A stretch of DNA of 64,000 nucleotides. Origin: Lasiosphaeris hirsuta (Eukaryota > Ascomycota > Sordariomycetes > Sordariales > Lasiosphaeriaceae). The translations under genes were made by a program, and so were the position numbers. The DNA lies in assembly GCA_030549175.1 (NCBI GenBank), contig JAUKUA010000002.1:6448001-6512000 (forward strand). The letters are read 5' to 3'. The notes below the pieces were generated by a model, which worked only from the letters and a program-made list of their open reading frames with translations, was not told the DNA's origin and ran no database searches. Below are positions 11,164 to 23,365 of the stretch, in pieces. Numbering within the stretch: the first letter of the stretch is position 1; each line of letters opens with the position of its first letter.

Positions 11164-12995
11164 ATGTCGGCCGGTGCCCGCTCCTCGGCCTCGGCCAGCT
11201 CCTCTTGGTCTGAGCAGACCCCTCTGCTGCGACGAGACTCGACCAGCGACACGGTTAGCGACAGCGACTCGGGCCCCGAAGCAGGCCCCTCCTCCTCTTT
11301 CCTCTTTCTCCGCCCTACCACGCGTCGCTCCAAGCCGAGCCGACCCAGCACCAGCATGGACGGCAAGCTCTCCGAGGTGACGACAAATCCTGTCGACACC
11401 AAGCCCGGTGCCGCCAGCATCGATGGCGCCCTCGATGAGGCCCTCCAGTTCGAGCACGGCCTCTCGTTCTGGCAGGCCTGCAGGCTGTACCCCTCTGCCA
11501 TCGGCTGGTCCGCCTTCGTGTCGCTCGGCGTCATCATGCTCGCCTTCGATCCGCAATTGCTCGGAAATTTGTACGCCATGCCCAAGTTCAAGGAAGACTT
11601 TGGCTACCTTTTCGACGGCGCCTACATCATCAGTGCCCCCTGGCAGACGGGCCTCTCGATGGGGAATCCCGTCGGCCAGGTCGTCGGTGCCCTCGTGGCC
11701 GGTTACCCGATGGAGCGATATGGAAGGAGGGTGACCTTTGGCGTTTGTGTCGTCTTGACAGCCGGACTTATCTTCATCCAGTTCTTTGCCCGATCGCTCG
11801 AGGTCCTCCTCGCTGGTGAGCTCTTGGGTGGTCTGGTCCTTGGTTGCTATGCCGTGATTGCTCCGGCGTACTCATCCGAGGTCTGCCCCTTGGCCATTCG
11901 TGGTATCCTTACCAGCTACGTGAATCTCTGCTTCGTCATGGGCCAGCTCTTGGCCAACGGCATTTGCGCGGGCACCACCAAGCTCACGGACCATTGGGCG
12001 TATTCGATCCCCTTTGCGCTGCAGTGGTTCTGGTGCCTTATTATCATCCCCGGCCTTCTCTGGGTTCCCGAAAGCCCCTGGTGGCTGGTCCGCAAGGGTC
12101 GCCTGGAGGAAGCCGAGACCGTATTGCGCAGGCTCGCCTCCGAAAAGGTGAACGTCAAGCAGACTCTAGCAGTCATTGTCGAGACAGATCGGCTCGAGCG
12201 GGAGCTCGAAATGGGCAGCACGTACTGGGACTGCTTCAAGGGCGTCAACCTCCGCCGAACCGAGATCTCGATTGGAGTCTACTGCACCCAGGTGCTCAGC
12301 GGCATCTACCTCATCAACTACGGCACTTATTTCTTCCAGCTCGCCGGGCTCCCCGACGACGACGCCTTTTCGATGGGCATCGGCTTCCTAGGTAAGTCCT
12401 CCATTTCCCCCGCCTTGCCTGTGCTGTGCTTAACTGACCACAAGCCTGAATAGCTGTCGGTTTCGTCGGCACCTTGGTATCCTGGCCACTGATCGTACGC
12501 TTCGGCCGTCGCACCATCTACAACTCGGGCCTCTTCTTCCTCATTGTTCTGCAGCTCATCATCGGCATTCTCGACTGCATCCCGGGCCGGCCCACCAGCG
12601 TCATCTGGGCCCAGTCATCGCTGATGCTGATCTGGAACTTCTTCTACGACGTATCCATCGGCCCCGTCTGCTTCGTCATCATCTCGGAGGCCAGCGCCAC
12701 CCGTGTCAGATCCAAGAGTATCGCCCTGGCCACCGCCGCCCAAGGCGCTCTCGGGTGCATCATGACGGTAGCCATCCCGTACATGATCAACCCCGACCAA
12801 GCCAACATGCAGGGGAAGCTGGGCTTTTTCTTTGGCGGGCTGGCCGGCATTTGCTTCGTCTGGGCGTATTTCAGGGTGCCTGAAACAAAAGGGAGGACGT
12901 ATGAGGAGTTGGATATCCTATTCGAGAGGAAGGTGCCGACCAGGGCGTTTGGGGACTACGTCATTGAGGGAGGGTCGCACGACGGGGTATTCTAG
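11164..12995 (+). CDS. MFS sugar porter, alpha-glucoside (maltose) permease type
   Basis: Plasma-membrane proton symporter of the sugar-porter (SP) family, 589 aa from exons 11164-12391 and 12454-12995. The hydrophilic Ser-rich N-terminus (about 90 aa) precedes 12 membrane segments. Diagnostic motifs: MERYGRRVTFG after TM2, PESPWWLVRKGRLEEAE after TM6, RFGRRTIYNSG in the second half and PETKGRTYEELD after TM12. The last motif and overall length match yeast and fungal maltose/alpha-glucoside transporters (MAL/AGT type). The 62-bp intron has a GTAAGT donor and TTAACTGAC branch site. The start at 11164 is preferred over the longer upstream frame because it sits right after AAAA; a downstream ATG (11356) would also keep all membrane segments. 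Substrate is inferred from family. Confidence 0.9.
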
Positions 12996-15142
12996 GATTG
13001 AACGTGTGATGTTTTTATTTCGGGTCACAAATTGTAATTTCCGAGCAGGGCAAAGATGATGTCGGATGTTTATGATGTTTACGGAGCTATGAACAAATAC
13101 CCCTGCTTGGACTACCTCGTTGTTCTGCCTCTAGTTGGCTACTGCGTTACAAATCGGCATAGAAATCAAATGCCTACAGTTTTTTCGCCAAGAGTCAATC
13201 ACATGGCAACAGGCGCTTCGTGATAGGGGTGAAGATGAAGCTTTATATTCCCGCTCATCCTTTGGTGACTCAACAGGACAGAGCTGGGCCATATCACCCA
13301 CACTAGAGACGTGACATTGTCATTTGGATACTTCCCTGCATTTCTGCCGAAGTCCATTATTTAGTTTTAGTGATGCAAAAATACTTTCGTAGGGCTAACC
13401 AACAGTGTTTATTCACAAGCCCAGCCAGGGCGGCATCGGGGAAACAAAACCTGGTGCGTTGGTAACTTCAAGTCGGCAGGAGCCACGACACGATAAAAAT
13501 GATGGCGCACCTTCTTCCCTTTCGCAAGGTCGTCATACCCAACCCGCGGTGTTTCTCGGCCAACAAGATCATAGTCAAGGGAAATACCCAGCTTATGATT
13601 CGGAATCAGTGGGTCACCATGGGCACGTGCATCTTGAACTGGCCAACCTGACGCCCACGACGGCAGTCACGATGAGAGAGTTGTTGGTCAACACCAGGAC
13701 CAGGACCAAATCCAGATGTAGTACCCCCTGAAGCCGGAGAAGGGCAACCACGGCTCGGCTGCCAAGGTCAGCTTCTTCTCCACCGCCCGTCTCCGCGAAT
13801 ACTTGGACTTTTGCAACGATCCCAAGTCTGAGGGCTTAACGATCTGCGGATCGAGTATACTGTCTTGTATATCGGCCATTTTGCAGGGAAAATACCAAAA
13901 AGATGGACACAGTCAAGATCATGAAGCCGACTTGGATGCCGTTGGGCATGAGGGCGGGGTAAAAATCCGGTGCAGGGTGGCTTGAAGGCGGTCAGCTATT
14001 ACAGCTAGCTTAGATACAGGGGGGTTATGCCGTGCTTCCTAATGACGAACGACTTGAACTCAAACGAAACAGTCCGACACATCATTGATTCAGCCCTGAC
14101 TCCTGCACTAGGGAGATCGGGTTTAAAGGGAGATATGTAGTGTGTAGTGTGGTTACGGTTATGCACTGGCATTCTCGTCGGAGGCCGCAGCCATTCACTG
14201 TGATAAACTGTGTTGAACATAGTGACCAACCTCACCCCTCTCCGGTCCAAAAGGGGGGAAGGATTGGGGGGGATTGAGGGGTCTGCATCAGAAAGGACGG
14301 ATAAGGTACCTAAGTAGCTAGCTAGCTCAGGCGCATACTGGATTGCTTGCTTCTTTGTGTGTGCAATCCGTCCCCGCAAGGCTCTCGGTGGTCCCGTCTG
14401 CAGGGTGGCTTCTTTGACGTTTCAGTCAAGCTTCTTACATCAGGCCCCCTGATTTGTTTCTGGCATACCATTTTGGAACTCCTGGAAACACGGCACCCAG
14501 CCACGCCTTTCACCAAGATAGAGAAAAATATCCCAAAGACCGCCTCAGAAGGGAAGGCGGACGCGAGATTTCGTCTTGCCAAAAAGCCACTTCAATGCCC
14601 CTCTCCCAGAGACTTTTCATTTGCCATAAACCCCTATGCAGCCGGGCGTTAATGGACAAAATGGTGTAGAGGCGAAGGCATCCCTTGGCGAGAAGGCTCT
14701 CTCCCATACCGCATCGCCCAGAGGCATATGTGGAATAACTCTCGCACACACGACTCCCACCTCATGCAGCCTTGGCGGGCTGTTCAGGCTGCAAAGAGGG
14801 AGACGGGAGATAGTTGAAACCGAGGGTTTCAAGATGCTTGAGTGGCCATCGCGTTGTCAGAGCCTCATGATCACGGTCTTGCCGACTTGAGTCTGCCTAG
14901 ATGCTCTCTGCCTGTCTATATAAGATATGATTGTTGTTGGGAATGGCTCTAGAGGAAGCCTTTTTCCTGCTTATCATCCTTTTCTCATTCTTTCCATCGA
15001 CATTCAGCCAGACTGGCTTCCGTGGCTGAATATTCGGTTCTAAATTCTTTATTCGTTGTTACCACAGCCTTGACGGCTTTTCTCTTTAGTTCATATTCTA
15101 ATCGAGATATCTCGAGACTATTAAACAATCGAGCGATCAATC
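12996..15142. other. Long intergenic region, possible decayed gene, promoter of next gene
   Basis: No intact gene. Around 13630-13990 short open segments occur on both strands, including a hydrophobic stretch readable on the minus strand, but the frames break and no family could be named. A clear TATA-like element (CTATATAAG) lies at about 14916-14924, roughly 220 bp upstream of the next start codon, followed by pyrimidine-rich sequence, and is the likely core promoter of the membrane protein at 15143. Confidence 0.45.
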
Positions 15143-15470
15143 ATGGGCGCCAACCTCTGCGCTGCTAGTGGAGAGAATGGATGTCGCTGTAATTTCAGTA
15201 TTGGGGAGTTCAGTGCTAGCAATTCCAGTGTTGGAAATTTTACTACCAATAGCACCGGCAACAATCTCGAGCCGCTCCCTAATATCGATTCAGATCCCGA
15301 CGTAGCCGGGTTTGGGGTAAGTGGCCGATCCTCAACTATAGGCGCCTTTATTAGTATCTTACTGATCTCTATCCCTCCAGATTTTCGTGGCCCTTGCTGT
15401 AGCATTCTTTGGCTCGGCACTCGTCGCGTTCATCATTCACGGACTTAACTATGTTGAGATTCACCTCATC

Positions 15471-15526
<56 letters not shown>

Positions 15527-16829
15527 AAACAACAACGGGAAGATGAAGTAAATTCTGCCACTCCTTTTCCACTTCAGTCGATATCTGTTAGGAAGCTGTC
15601 GCGATGTATACTGATATTATTTATTTATTGAGTAGAGGCTATAAGATGGGCAAGGTGCACCGAGTTCTGAACAAGATCCTCATGGCGTGGAGCGACCAAC
15701 AGCTAATGCTCGGCTTGGCCACCGCCAGTGCAGCTCTCGGGAGCACGTGGTGCGAATTCTCAGTGTACCACTTGAATATCGTGAAACAGTGGCTGGTCTT
15801 TTGTATCATCACACACACCAATGTGCTCCTCGTTCACTGCGATTACTTCAGACCAGAGAGAAAATTGGCTGATATTCTCCGCTTTCCATCAATTGCCGCA
15901 CACATCATCCTCACCATTTTTGTCCTCTTCTACAACGGCCAAGACATGGACGCCTGGTCTCCAACCATTGCCCACGAGACGCCACTCCAAATGTTGCCGG
16001 CTAAATGCTTCTTGGAAAATGCTACGATGCCTGCTAGCTTGAAGACGGCGGAAATGGGATGGGATGGGGGCGGGAATATCCACATCCGATCCCTGTTTAT
16101 CATTGCCATGGTCTTCTTATTCTTTGGCCTAGTACTCCTCACTATCGGTTTCTTCTCGGACTTTCGAAAAAGTTGGTTTGTGTGGAGGTTGCGGACGTGT
16201 TGGCTGTGGGCAAACGGCACCCGATTCAATTGCCAGGAACTTCCCTGCAACGCAACGGCCAACAACGGCCTCGACAAGAGAAACGGGATCTTATGTTAGC
16301 AGTACCATGCAAGACTCCAGCCAACCACTAGATAGGCAAACACATGTAATTGAGCAATCGGAGTAGTCCCAGAGAGCCATTTTATGGTGGGAAAACCCAT
16401 GGGCTTGACTCCTTCTCCTAGATAGCAACATTGCATAAGCTTCCATTAAGTCAATCGATGTCTCATCACTTTGAGTGCATTTTGTCACATTTTCTGGCAA
16501 GTGACTTTGCCATTAGCGTAGTCCTCATGGACGGAACCGTGAACATCCGCAAGTGGATGATGATTGCCCAACAATGGGTTAAAGACAACGGTAAGGACAA
16601 GCTCACCTATGGACAACGAGTGCTCGTCTTCCTAGCATTCTTTATTCTCTTATCCGTGCTCGAAAGCTTCCTTGGTAAACAACCTTTACTCTTTTCCCTT
16701 ACTTCTCCATTCACTACTCTGTTTAATCTACACCTCAGCATACTAACAGCTACCTTCTCTACTTGCTCAAATGAACTTACGGACAACAAAGAAAATATTC
16801 AAGCCACCAGCAATGAATTTGGAGACTAG
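15143..16829 (+). CDS. Fungal multi-pass membrane protein with Asn-rich first loop
   Basis: Belongs to a Pezizomycotina family of unknown function recognised by the sequence DPDVAGFGIFVALAVA (TM1) and SDQQLMLGLA...VYHLNIVKQWL (TM2/3). Predicted exons: 15143-15316, 15381-15547, 15636 to about 16200-16300, one or more uncertain exons, about 16510-16674, and 16750-16829. The middle junction could not be fixed; the frame closes at 16299 and reopens at about 16500, so an intron there is assumed. Between TM1 and TM2 the reading frame runs through a (AAC)n repeat giving 18 Asn, one Lys and three more Asn (15471-15536). If a weak GTTGAG donor at 15453 were used, the repeat would be intronic instead. 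Later exons give a Trp-rich, Gly-Gln-containing last membrane segment (LTYGQRVLVFLAFFILL) typical of the family end. Localisation is probably plasma membrane. Confidence 0.6.
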
Positions 16830-17858
16830 CAACTCATAGCAATGGATGGATATCAGTCAAGTCGCGAGTATTAGGTTCTAACGCATTACACAACTGTTGC
16901 GATTTTGATACCTTATTTACTGGATTTATTAATACTGTATTCTACCTATTCAACGGACGGGCCGGATACTGGATATAGGTTAACTGTTTTTTTTTTTTTG
17001 AAGAGTTTGTATGATGTTTGGGAGAGAAGACGCTTTGGGAGGTTGTGGCACACGGGAGGATAATTTATTGAAGGGGACTTCAGAGACAAGATAGTTTTGT
17101 TCGGAACAAAAAGGCAAAAGACTTAGCTACCTGTAATGCAGTGGGGGATCCCTTCTTCTCACAGAAAAAGGAGAAGCCCGAATTCGGAGAGCTTTCCGGG
17201 CGGAGAACGTTGCAAATTCTAGCTCCAGGGCATCCCTCTCCAACAGTGCCGTAGAAAGGTGTCGTGATACGTGCTGACTTTCATTCCAAGCTCAGAGTTT
17301 GAATGTCAGCTTCCCAACCTCGCGCTGACAGCATCAGACTCGGCCTTCGGCCCACGCCAAAAAGTCAATTTTAGGAGGTATGAGTACAACGCCTCCCCAA
17401 AAGCTTCCCTCTCATCACCCACAGGCTACAGGCTCCCTGGAAAAAGCACTACATGACCACTACAAAGAGGCCAATAGGCTAGCGTGACGACCTTGGCAGT
17501 GTTGGCAGCACTACGGGATGCTGTGGTCTTGAGCGGGATCGTGGCTGTCTGCTGAACTTGCCCGGGTCTTCGCAATGCTCAACCCCTGGGGGGGGCTGCA
17601 AAAGTCAGGCCGTCTATCGTAGATACCCAGCCAGACGACCGTGAATCGAGCCTAACGATCGGAAGGACTCTCCGTGCGCTAGCGAGGGGGTTGGGTGGCC
17701 CTAGTCTATAGCTAAGTAGTAGCTTAGACACGCATCATCCGTTGACGAAGGATGCATTCGTGGACTTTTCTTGGCGATTTGTTAGCGAGGGGCGTCTGTG
17801 ATTTTGGTGTTCTGTGCGTGTCGGCTCCTCCCTACAGCCTTGGAACCGAGATCAACTC
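16830..17858. other. Intergenic, no gene recognised
   Basis: Between a plus-strand and a minus-strand gene (convergent). Includes a run of T at about 16988-16999 and no protein-like open frame. Presumably 3' untranslated sequence of both neighbours. Confidence 0.5.
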
Positions 17859-18527
17859 TCATCGCCTGGTGGTTTTCGTTGCCCTTCTCGATCTCCCCCC
17901 TCTCACCTTCCTCTCACCCCCAGAGCCGCTCCTCAATGCAACCAAGTCCTCCCTCCCAGGCGCAAACTGGCTCCTCAATTTCTCTAATACCTGTTCGATT
18001 CTTTCCTCGGCCCCCTCCTCCCGCCATACCTCCTCCTTCCCCCGCTCCTTCTCACTCAAACTAACAGCATCCGGAAACAACCCAGCACAAGTCGGCGTAA
18101 AGAGCAGATCAACCTCATGTATCTCCCGACCGGCCTTGTAGTCCTCGGCATCGTGATCCCCACCATCATAATCCACCTCAACCCATCCGACGAGCTCCCC
18201 CTCCTCGACTTCACTACGCTCACGGCGGCCGGGGGGCGGGTGGCCGGCTTCGAGTTGTCGGCGGGTGGGGCCAGCGCCGAAGGAGGGGGGATGCGTAAGT
18301 TCGTAAAAGTCGCAGGCGAGCGTGACGATGCGGTCGACGGCTGTGCGCTTGAGCATGTCGTCCTCGTGCAGGCGCTGGATCGTGCGCAGGGCGGTGCCGG
18401 TGCCGGTCGCGACGACGACCGCGGCCGTCTTGGTCCTGTGCGCGAGCGAGGTTAGGGTGTTGAGGATTGGCATTGTGGCATGGTGTTGCGGTGTGTGTTG
18501 GTTGCTGGCCTGGTCTTGGGAGTGCAT
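17859..18527 (-). CDS. Hypothetical protein, conserved-looking N-terminal half
   Basis: 222 aa from the ATG at 18527, or 204 aa from the second ATG at 18473 (protein then starts MPILNTLTSLAHRTK). The N-terminal half reads as a structured helical protein (TALRTIQRLHEDDMLKRTAV, DRIVTLACDFYEL). The C-terminal half is charged and ends in a run of Arg/Lys/Thr. No signal peptide, membrane segment or known domain was recognised. A TATA-like element (GATATAAAAA on the minus strand, about 18573-18582) lies about 50 bp upstream of the first ATG, which favours that start. High GC and a long open frame support a real gene; function unknown. Confidence 0.6.
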   Translation of the reverse strand: MHSQDQASNQHTPQHHATMPILNTLTSLAHRTKTAAVVVATGTGTALRTIQRLHEDDMLKRTAVDRIVTLACDFYELTHPPSFGAGPTRRQLEAGHPPPGRRERSEVEEGELVGWVEVDYDGGDHDAEDYKAGREIHEVDLLFTPTCAGLFPDAVSLSEKERGKEEVWREEGAEERIEQVLEKLRSQFAPGREDLVALRSGSGGERKVRGGRSRRATKTTRR

Positions 18528-19669
18528 GTTGCAATGGCGGTTGGCAGTTGCAGGGGCTGGATGATGGGTGGGGTTTTTATATCATTTTCAGGATGGGATG
18601 AAGGGATATTGACTTTCGCTGAGTTTTGGGCGTACCGAATGTGGAAACCTACCAAGCCAAGAGGCTACCTTGCTTGCCAGTAGGCATTTAGAAAACAAGG
18701 TATAAGATCCCATGTGAAGGGGGACCTGACCTACCTTAAATGCCAACCCCATGTCTCTGTTTCATGGCCTTGCTCGATAATCTTTCTTGGAGTAGGTACT
18801 TTGGTTGGTATCAGTCGCAAACCAAATTTATGAGAGTTGCATCGGATCGGGCGTGGCTTGACCCTGGTAGGGTGAGGTTGGAGTTTTAAGCTATTGTCAT
18901 TCTGACTCTGCACTTTGTTATCGATCAAGTCATCTGCCCGCTCCATTGGGCAGTTTTCTGTCATACTTGGCCATAACGGTTGCAACGGCGGCAACAGCCC
19001 TAACGGCTGAAGCTGCGTAGGTAATTTGAAGCCATGTTAACACTAGAGCTCCTCCTAGACAAAATCTTCCGGCTCATCACATTCCAGCAGGCTATATATC
19101 ACAACCTTGCCTTCTCAAATCGAAACACTGATATCTAGGTATTGGAACTCGCGGCAAGGATGGCATAAAAGCCATGTTTTGAACAGATGCCAGTTTGGTG
19201 GTGTTGAGATAAAGCTGGGGATGCCATCGGCCGATGATGTTGACACGCAGCTGTCATGGGGTATTGAAACCGTGTTTGCCATGATACAAAGCTGTAATAA
19301 TGTCGGATATTGTGACTTGTAGGTGGCGCTAGAGTGAGGGGGGAGGGAGGAGTTGGCAAATGCCACTCGAACCGCTCAAGCCCTTTTCCATTCTTCTTTA
19401 TCATGGTGCCTTCACCGTCGCATAGAAAGGGAAGAAATCTGTCTCAATCGTAATTGGGCAGTTCATAGGCACCCTCAGCGTGCCACTGCGAGATGGAACC
19501 AACAGTGTCTTGACATGAAGCCACGCGTTTTGCAGTAGGAAACTTGACACCTAATTATTCATGTTGATCACATCGATTGGGACTAAATTACCGATTCTTG
19601 ATGAGATCTCTTCTTGATACTAGGGTCTCCCACTGCTGGAGGGTACTCAACTTCAGGGCTATGATAATG
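18528..19669. other. Intergenic, no gene recognised
   Basis: No protein-like frame. Mixed composition, with several short AT-rich patches. Ends at the left arm of the fold-back repeat. Confidence 0.5.
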
Positions 19670-20220
19670 TGTTGGAGTGGCAAGTGCTGTATTGTTACAT
19701 CTGTTATGGAGAGTGTGTAAGATGCAGGAAGTGGTCGTGCACCGCGCGAGGAAATAGGTGGTGGGCTGGAGCACAGGCCAACAAGCCTGTGCAGGCGCGG
19801 CACCCTGTGTGCTTGTGCGCCTGGGAGTTGCCCACTCCCAACATGTTGGAGGTGGTGCCCCACCTCGAGGGTGCAGGGTGCACACGCGCCACCTCGCCTA
19901 GCTAGTGCCTTTAGGCCACACCTAGATAGCTGTTGCAGGGCTAGGAAAATCCTGGCCCGTAACACCACCAATCCATCATCACCATTGCTCTGTCTTGCCC
20001 ACACAACATGATGCTCTAGCCTTTCTATCAACCATCAACCATCAACCACAACCTTTTGGGAGTGGGGCACTCCCAGGCGCGGTCCCGCGCCTGGCACAGG
20101 CCACCTGGGCCAGTGCTCCAGCCCACCACCTTTTCCCACTCGTAGATGCAGATCCATCACCAAGATCTTGCACCTACTCTGAAGAGCAGATAGCAATACA
20201 ACACATTGCCACTCCAACTC
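19670..20220. repeat. Fold-back element with two ~165-bp inverted arms
   Basis: The left arm (about 19670-19840) and the right arm (about 20058-20220) are reverse complements with scattered mismatches and small gaps. The best conserved part is GGTGGTGGGCTGGAGCAC on the left and its complement at about 20114-20131 on the right; the outer ends pair through TTGGAGTGGCA. About 215 bp of spacer contain three copies of ATCAACC/CATCAACC. No transposase frame is inside. The right arm ends only about 40 bp before the start codon of the broken STAND-type gene, so the element may have replaced its promoter. It could be a non-autonomous transposon or a rearranged pair of repeats. Confidence 0.7.
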
Positions 20221-20260
20221 AACCCTTTTACCAGTGGAAATGGTCTCCCAGCGGTAAAAC

Positions 20261-21321
20261 ATGGACCCTCTTTCTCTCATTGCGAACATCGCAGGGTCAC
20301 GACAACCGAGATCCAGCTCTCCAAGGCCATTTCTGATTTCGTCGGGACCATCCGTGACGTCCTGAAGGAGGTGTCAGACATTGCGCGGAGCATTTCCGAC
20401 CTGTCGAAGATCCTGAACGAGCTTTGGCGGGCGCTTCAGAATGGGCGCGACACGTGCCGCCAGAGCCTCTTGCGCCCCGTCAAGTCTACGATCCGGCGCG
20501 TCTACTTCGTCCACGACGACATCTGGGATCTCATAGATGGTGTGTGGAAGGACTAGCGCGGCTGAAATGGGTCTTTCGACGGTCGAAGGTCAGGGAGCTG
20601 CTGTGGCGGGTTGAGAGCCACAAGACGGGGATCAGCATGATGCTTCAGATCTTCTCCGACGGTACGAAGCCAACCTAGGACTCGGCCGATGAGGTCCCGC
20701 CCGAAAGACACTCAAGCTCAAATGCCCCAGAGGAAGATGAGGGTCGCAACGACTCGCTCGTCTTGACAACCAGCCAGGCAGAGAAGATGCAGGTCGTGCT
20801 CCATGACCCCGATGGCGTCTCTGGCACAGTGGGAAGACTGCTGGCCGACTGGACAGCACCTCCCCCTGAGACCAGGGACAATGTGGCCGAGGACCTCCCA
20901 TCCTCTTTGCCATTTGGGAATACAAGGGGCAACAACACAAAGAAAGCCAAGAGCCTGGCGCTCCCCGCGACACCGTCTGCGCCGACACCGCCGCCAGGAA
21001 TTCGTACCCCTGGCCTCGGGCCTTCTCCCATCTTGTTAAAGTCATACAGTCAGGACTTCGGAACCTATTTGCGGATGTGGGATCTGTGGAACAGGAAAAT
21101 CCTGGACCATTTCGTGGCTTGCCGCGGTGTCACCAACAATCGGTTGGCAGGAGACGGGCCCCTTTGACTTGGAAACTACCCGAGAGTATATAGCCTGGAT
21201 GGAGCAGAATGCTGATGTTCGGCAGGGCTGGATCAATGGGTACGGAATGCATGGGCGGCGGGTGTGTGGGTTCTGCCAGATTCTAGGGGATGCTCAGAAG
21301 AGTGCAGGCACCGCACCTTGA
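20261..21321 (+). pseudogene. Fungal STAND N-terminal-domain protein, frameshifted
   Basis: Reads as the N-terminal helical domain that precedes NACHT/STAND modules in fungi, as in many incompatibility-type proteins. The expected opening MDPLSLIANIAG is in one frame from 20261. The continuation TTTEIQLSKAISDFVGTIRD lies in another from about 20296, consistent with loss of one G in GGG(G). A second shift near 20536 is needed to continue into ARLKWVFRRSKVRELLWRVE. A stop (TAG, 20676-20678) follows, and a third frame change near 21125 restores PFDLETTREYIAWMEQN up to 21321. Two or three frameshifts plus a stop argue for a pseudogene, although unrecognised introns could explain one of them. No NACHT domain follows. 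Confidence 0.7.
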
Positions 21322-21470
21322 CAGGAGGAAGATGCCAGAGTCCAAAGGGCAGAGGCTAGGTCACGGTCATGGCGAGCCATTTGTTATATCAGATGCACGT
21401 TCCTAAATACCTTGGAAGCTAGGTGTCTAACTATCAGGAAGAGGTGAGAGCAGCTGATGCCGCCCCCTTC

Positions 21471-22755
21471 CTACCTTGTCTCGGGGTTTCTCTCAATGTC
21501 CACTACCCTTACCGCCCCGGCAGGAATAACCCTCGCACACCTCGCCACGTCGTACACTGCCTCCGGCTCCTCATCCTCCCCATTCTCACCAACCAACCTC
21601 GCCGGAACCACAATCCTCGGCCTCCCCAAAGGCAGGTCTCTCGACGGGATAGGCGCCCCCGCAACCCTGGGCGGCCCAACCATCCCAGCCGCCGGACGCG
21701 GCCGTCTCGGCGCCGGGAATCCAAACCGGGGACTAACCGAAGCGGCGGGTGTCAAACTCGGGCTTGGGGATTCAGGCGCCGGTGTCTGGGCGGGGGTCGC
21801 TGGGGCGTGCACGAGGGGGACTTTGTCGTCCTCGGCCGCGGCGCCGCTTCTGCTCCGGCTCGCGGGCATCCAGACGCCGAGCACGCCGCAGAGCGTCGCC
21901 AGGGAGACGAAGAGGAGCCACTGCAGCGCCGTGACGGCGGTGCCTGCGCGCATCGAGAAGAGGGGGCTGAAGTTGGTCGTGGCGAACTGCAGGGCGTTGG
22001 CGGTTTGCATGGTTGAGATGGCGGCGATGAGGGAGAGGAGGGCTGCGAAGGCGAAGAGGACGAGGGTGGACTTTTCTAGCAGGTCGAGGATTATGTTGCG
22101 CTTTTGCGCGGCGGCTTCGAGGTCCCGGGTTGGGCTGGGGAGCTTGTTGGCGTGTCTACGGGCTTGGTGTTGGAGGAGGAGGGTGAAGAGGGCGGCACCG
22201 GAGACTACGGCTGACCCGGTCTGAGCCTTTGCGAATATGCTGGACTGGATCTCGAGAGCCACTCTGTACGTGTCGGTGCGCTCAATTTTGTCTTTGAAGC
22301 TCTGGGATAACGTCGAGTTGAATCCCGGCGAGCCGGCAAGGGCTTCCTCGATGACAGTCCCCGTCGTTCCGTGGCTGGTCGCCAAACATTGGGTGTATCC
22401 CTCGCGGGCGACGCAGATACCTGTTGCTGTTAGCACCGCTGTCGTGGTTTGCAAGCCATGGCATACCGTAATAGCCGATCCGGAGGTTGAGAGCGCTGGT
22501 TGTGACGTTGACGATTTTAACGAGATAAATGCCGGGCATGCCGGGTGATGTTGAGAGACATCCTGTCAGGGGCAGCACTTTGAAAAATCAACTCCCTACC
22601 ATATTTCATCCCTCAGGAGCGGGTCATTATTGCTAACCGGAAAAGAGTATTACCATGAGAATGAGGAGTAGAATGCTAAATGTCATGGCAGCTTTTGCTT
22701 GGGTTCCGGATGCAAGAGCTCGCATCCGGTCGGTTGATAGCGCCCTCGGGATCAT
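21471..22755 (-). CDS. Fig1-domain membrane protein (Ca2+ regulator and membrane fusion family)
   Basis: Predicted exons on the minus strand: 22755-22638, 22577-22467, 22420-21471 (392 aa). The order fits the Fig1 family: a first membrane segment (MTFSILLLILMVILFS), then the diagnostic extracellular motif TGCLSTSPGMPGIYLVKI, NLRIGYYGICV across the second intron, and three more membrane segments (about AVVSGAALFTLLL, LVLFAFAALLSLIAA, LQWLLFVSLATLCGVLG), giving four in total. Yeast and Neurospora Fig1 proteins act in low-affinity Ca2+ uptake and cell fusion in mating; here that role is inferred. The first donor (GTTAGC) was selected to keep frame and to give LPLTGC. The approx. 120-residue cytoplasmic tail is Pro/Ala/Arg-rich and less conserved. 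Confidence 0.8.
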
Positions 22756-23365
22756 GGTGAAGAGTCCTTCGTGAACTTTATATCAAGTTGTGTGTGTACG
22801 TGATGTCCCACAACTTCTTTCTACAGAACCAGAAGCCGGAGAGGATTTGTCGATGAGTGGCATGGATAGCTCAGTAGAGTGAGAGGCAATGCACGCATGA
22901 ATTTATATGTTTGGGAATGCAGTACATCGTAAGTCACTGTCGAAGTAACATGACGACTTCTCATTGGCCCTATTATTCACTGGTCAAATTTGGGTTGGGC
23001 ATATGTCATCATTTGATCTGATCTGGCTAACATAACTAGGGTAGGTTGGTACATTGGGAGAGGAGAAGGCTGCTGTATTCATGTATTGTGGCATCAATGT
23101 AACATAAATTCCGACAAACAAACCTATGGCGGGGGGGTGCTTGACAAGAAATTTCCCCTTTGACACTTTTAAGTAGTGATATTCAGGTTTGCTAGTTTCA
23201 CAGCATTCAGAGATCAACTCATTTGTTGTACTGAACCTCCGATACTGTGACGTTTACCTTACTTAGTACACCTAGAAGGGGGATGTCACTCCATCAAGTA
23301 GCGATGACGCCGACTTTCAACTTTAAGTTGGTCCTGATCAAGGAGAGCCACGAATACCCACTTAC
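22756..23365. promoter_or_regulatory. Upstream region of the Fig1-family gene
   Basis: About 600 bp with no protein-like frame; it is the presumed promoter for the minus-strand Fig1-type gene. No obvious TATA box was assigned. Confidence 0.4.

Noticed and set aside
10395..11591. 398-codon open frame antisense to the MFS porter start
   Set aside because: Low-complexity, no family features; overlaps an unambiguous gene on the other strand and its promoter.
13630..13990. Possible membrane-protein relic (hydrophobic minus-strand stretch) or a plus-strand protein fragment
   Set aside because: Both strands can be read for 60-90 codons but frames break and no family signature was firm; a chitin-synthase-like C-terminus was considered and not supported.
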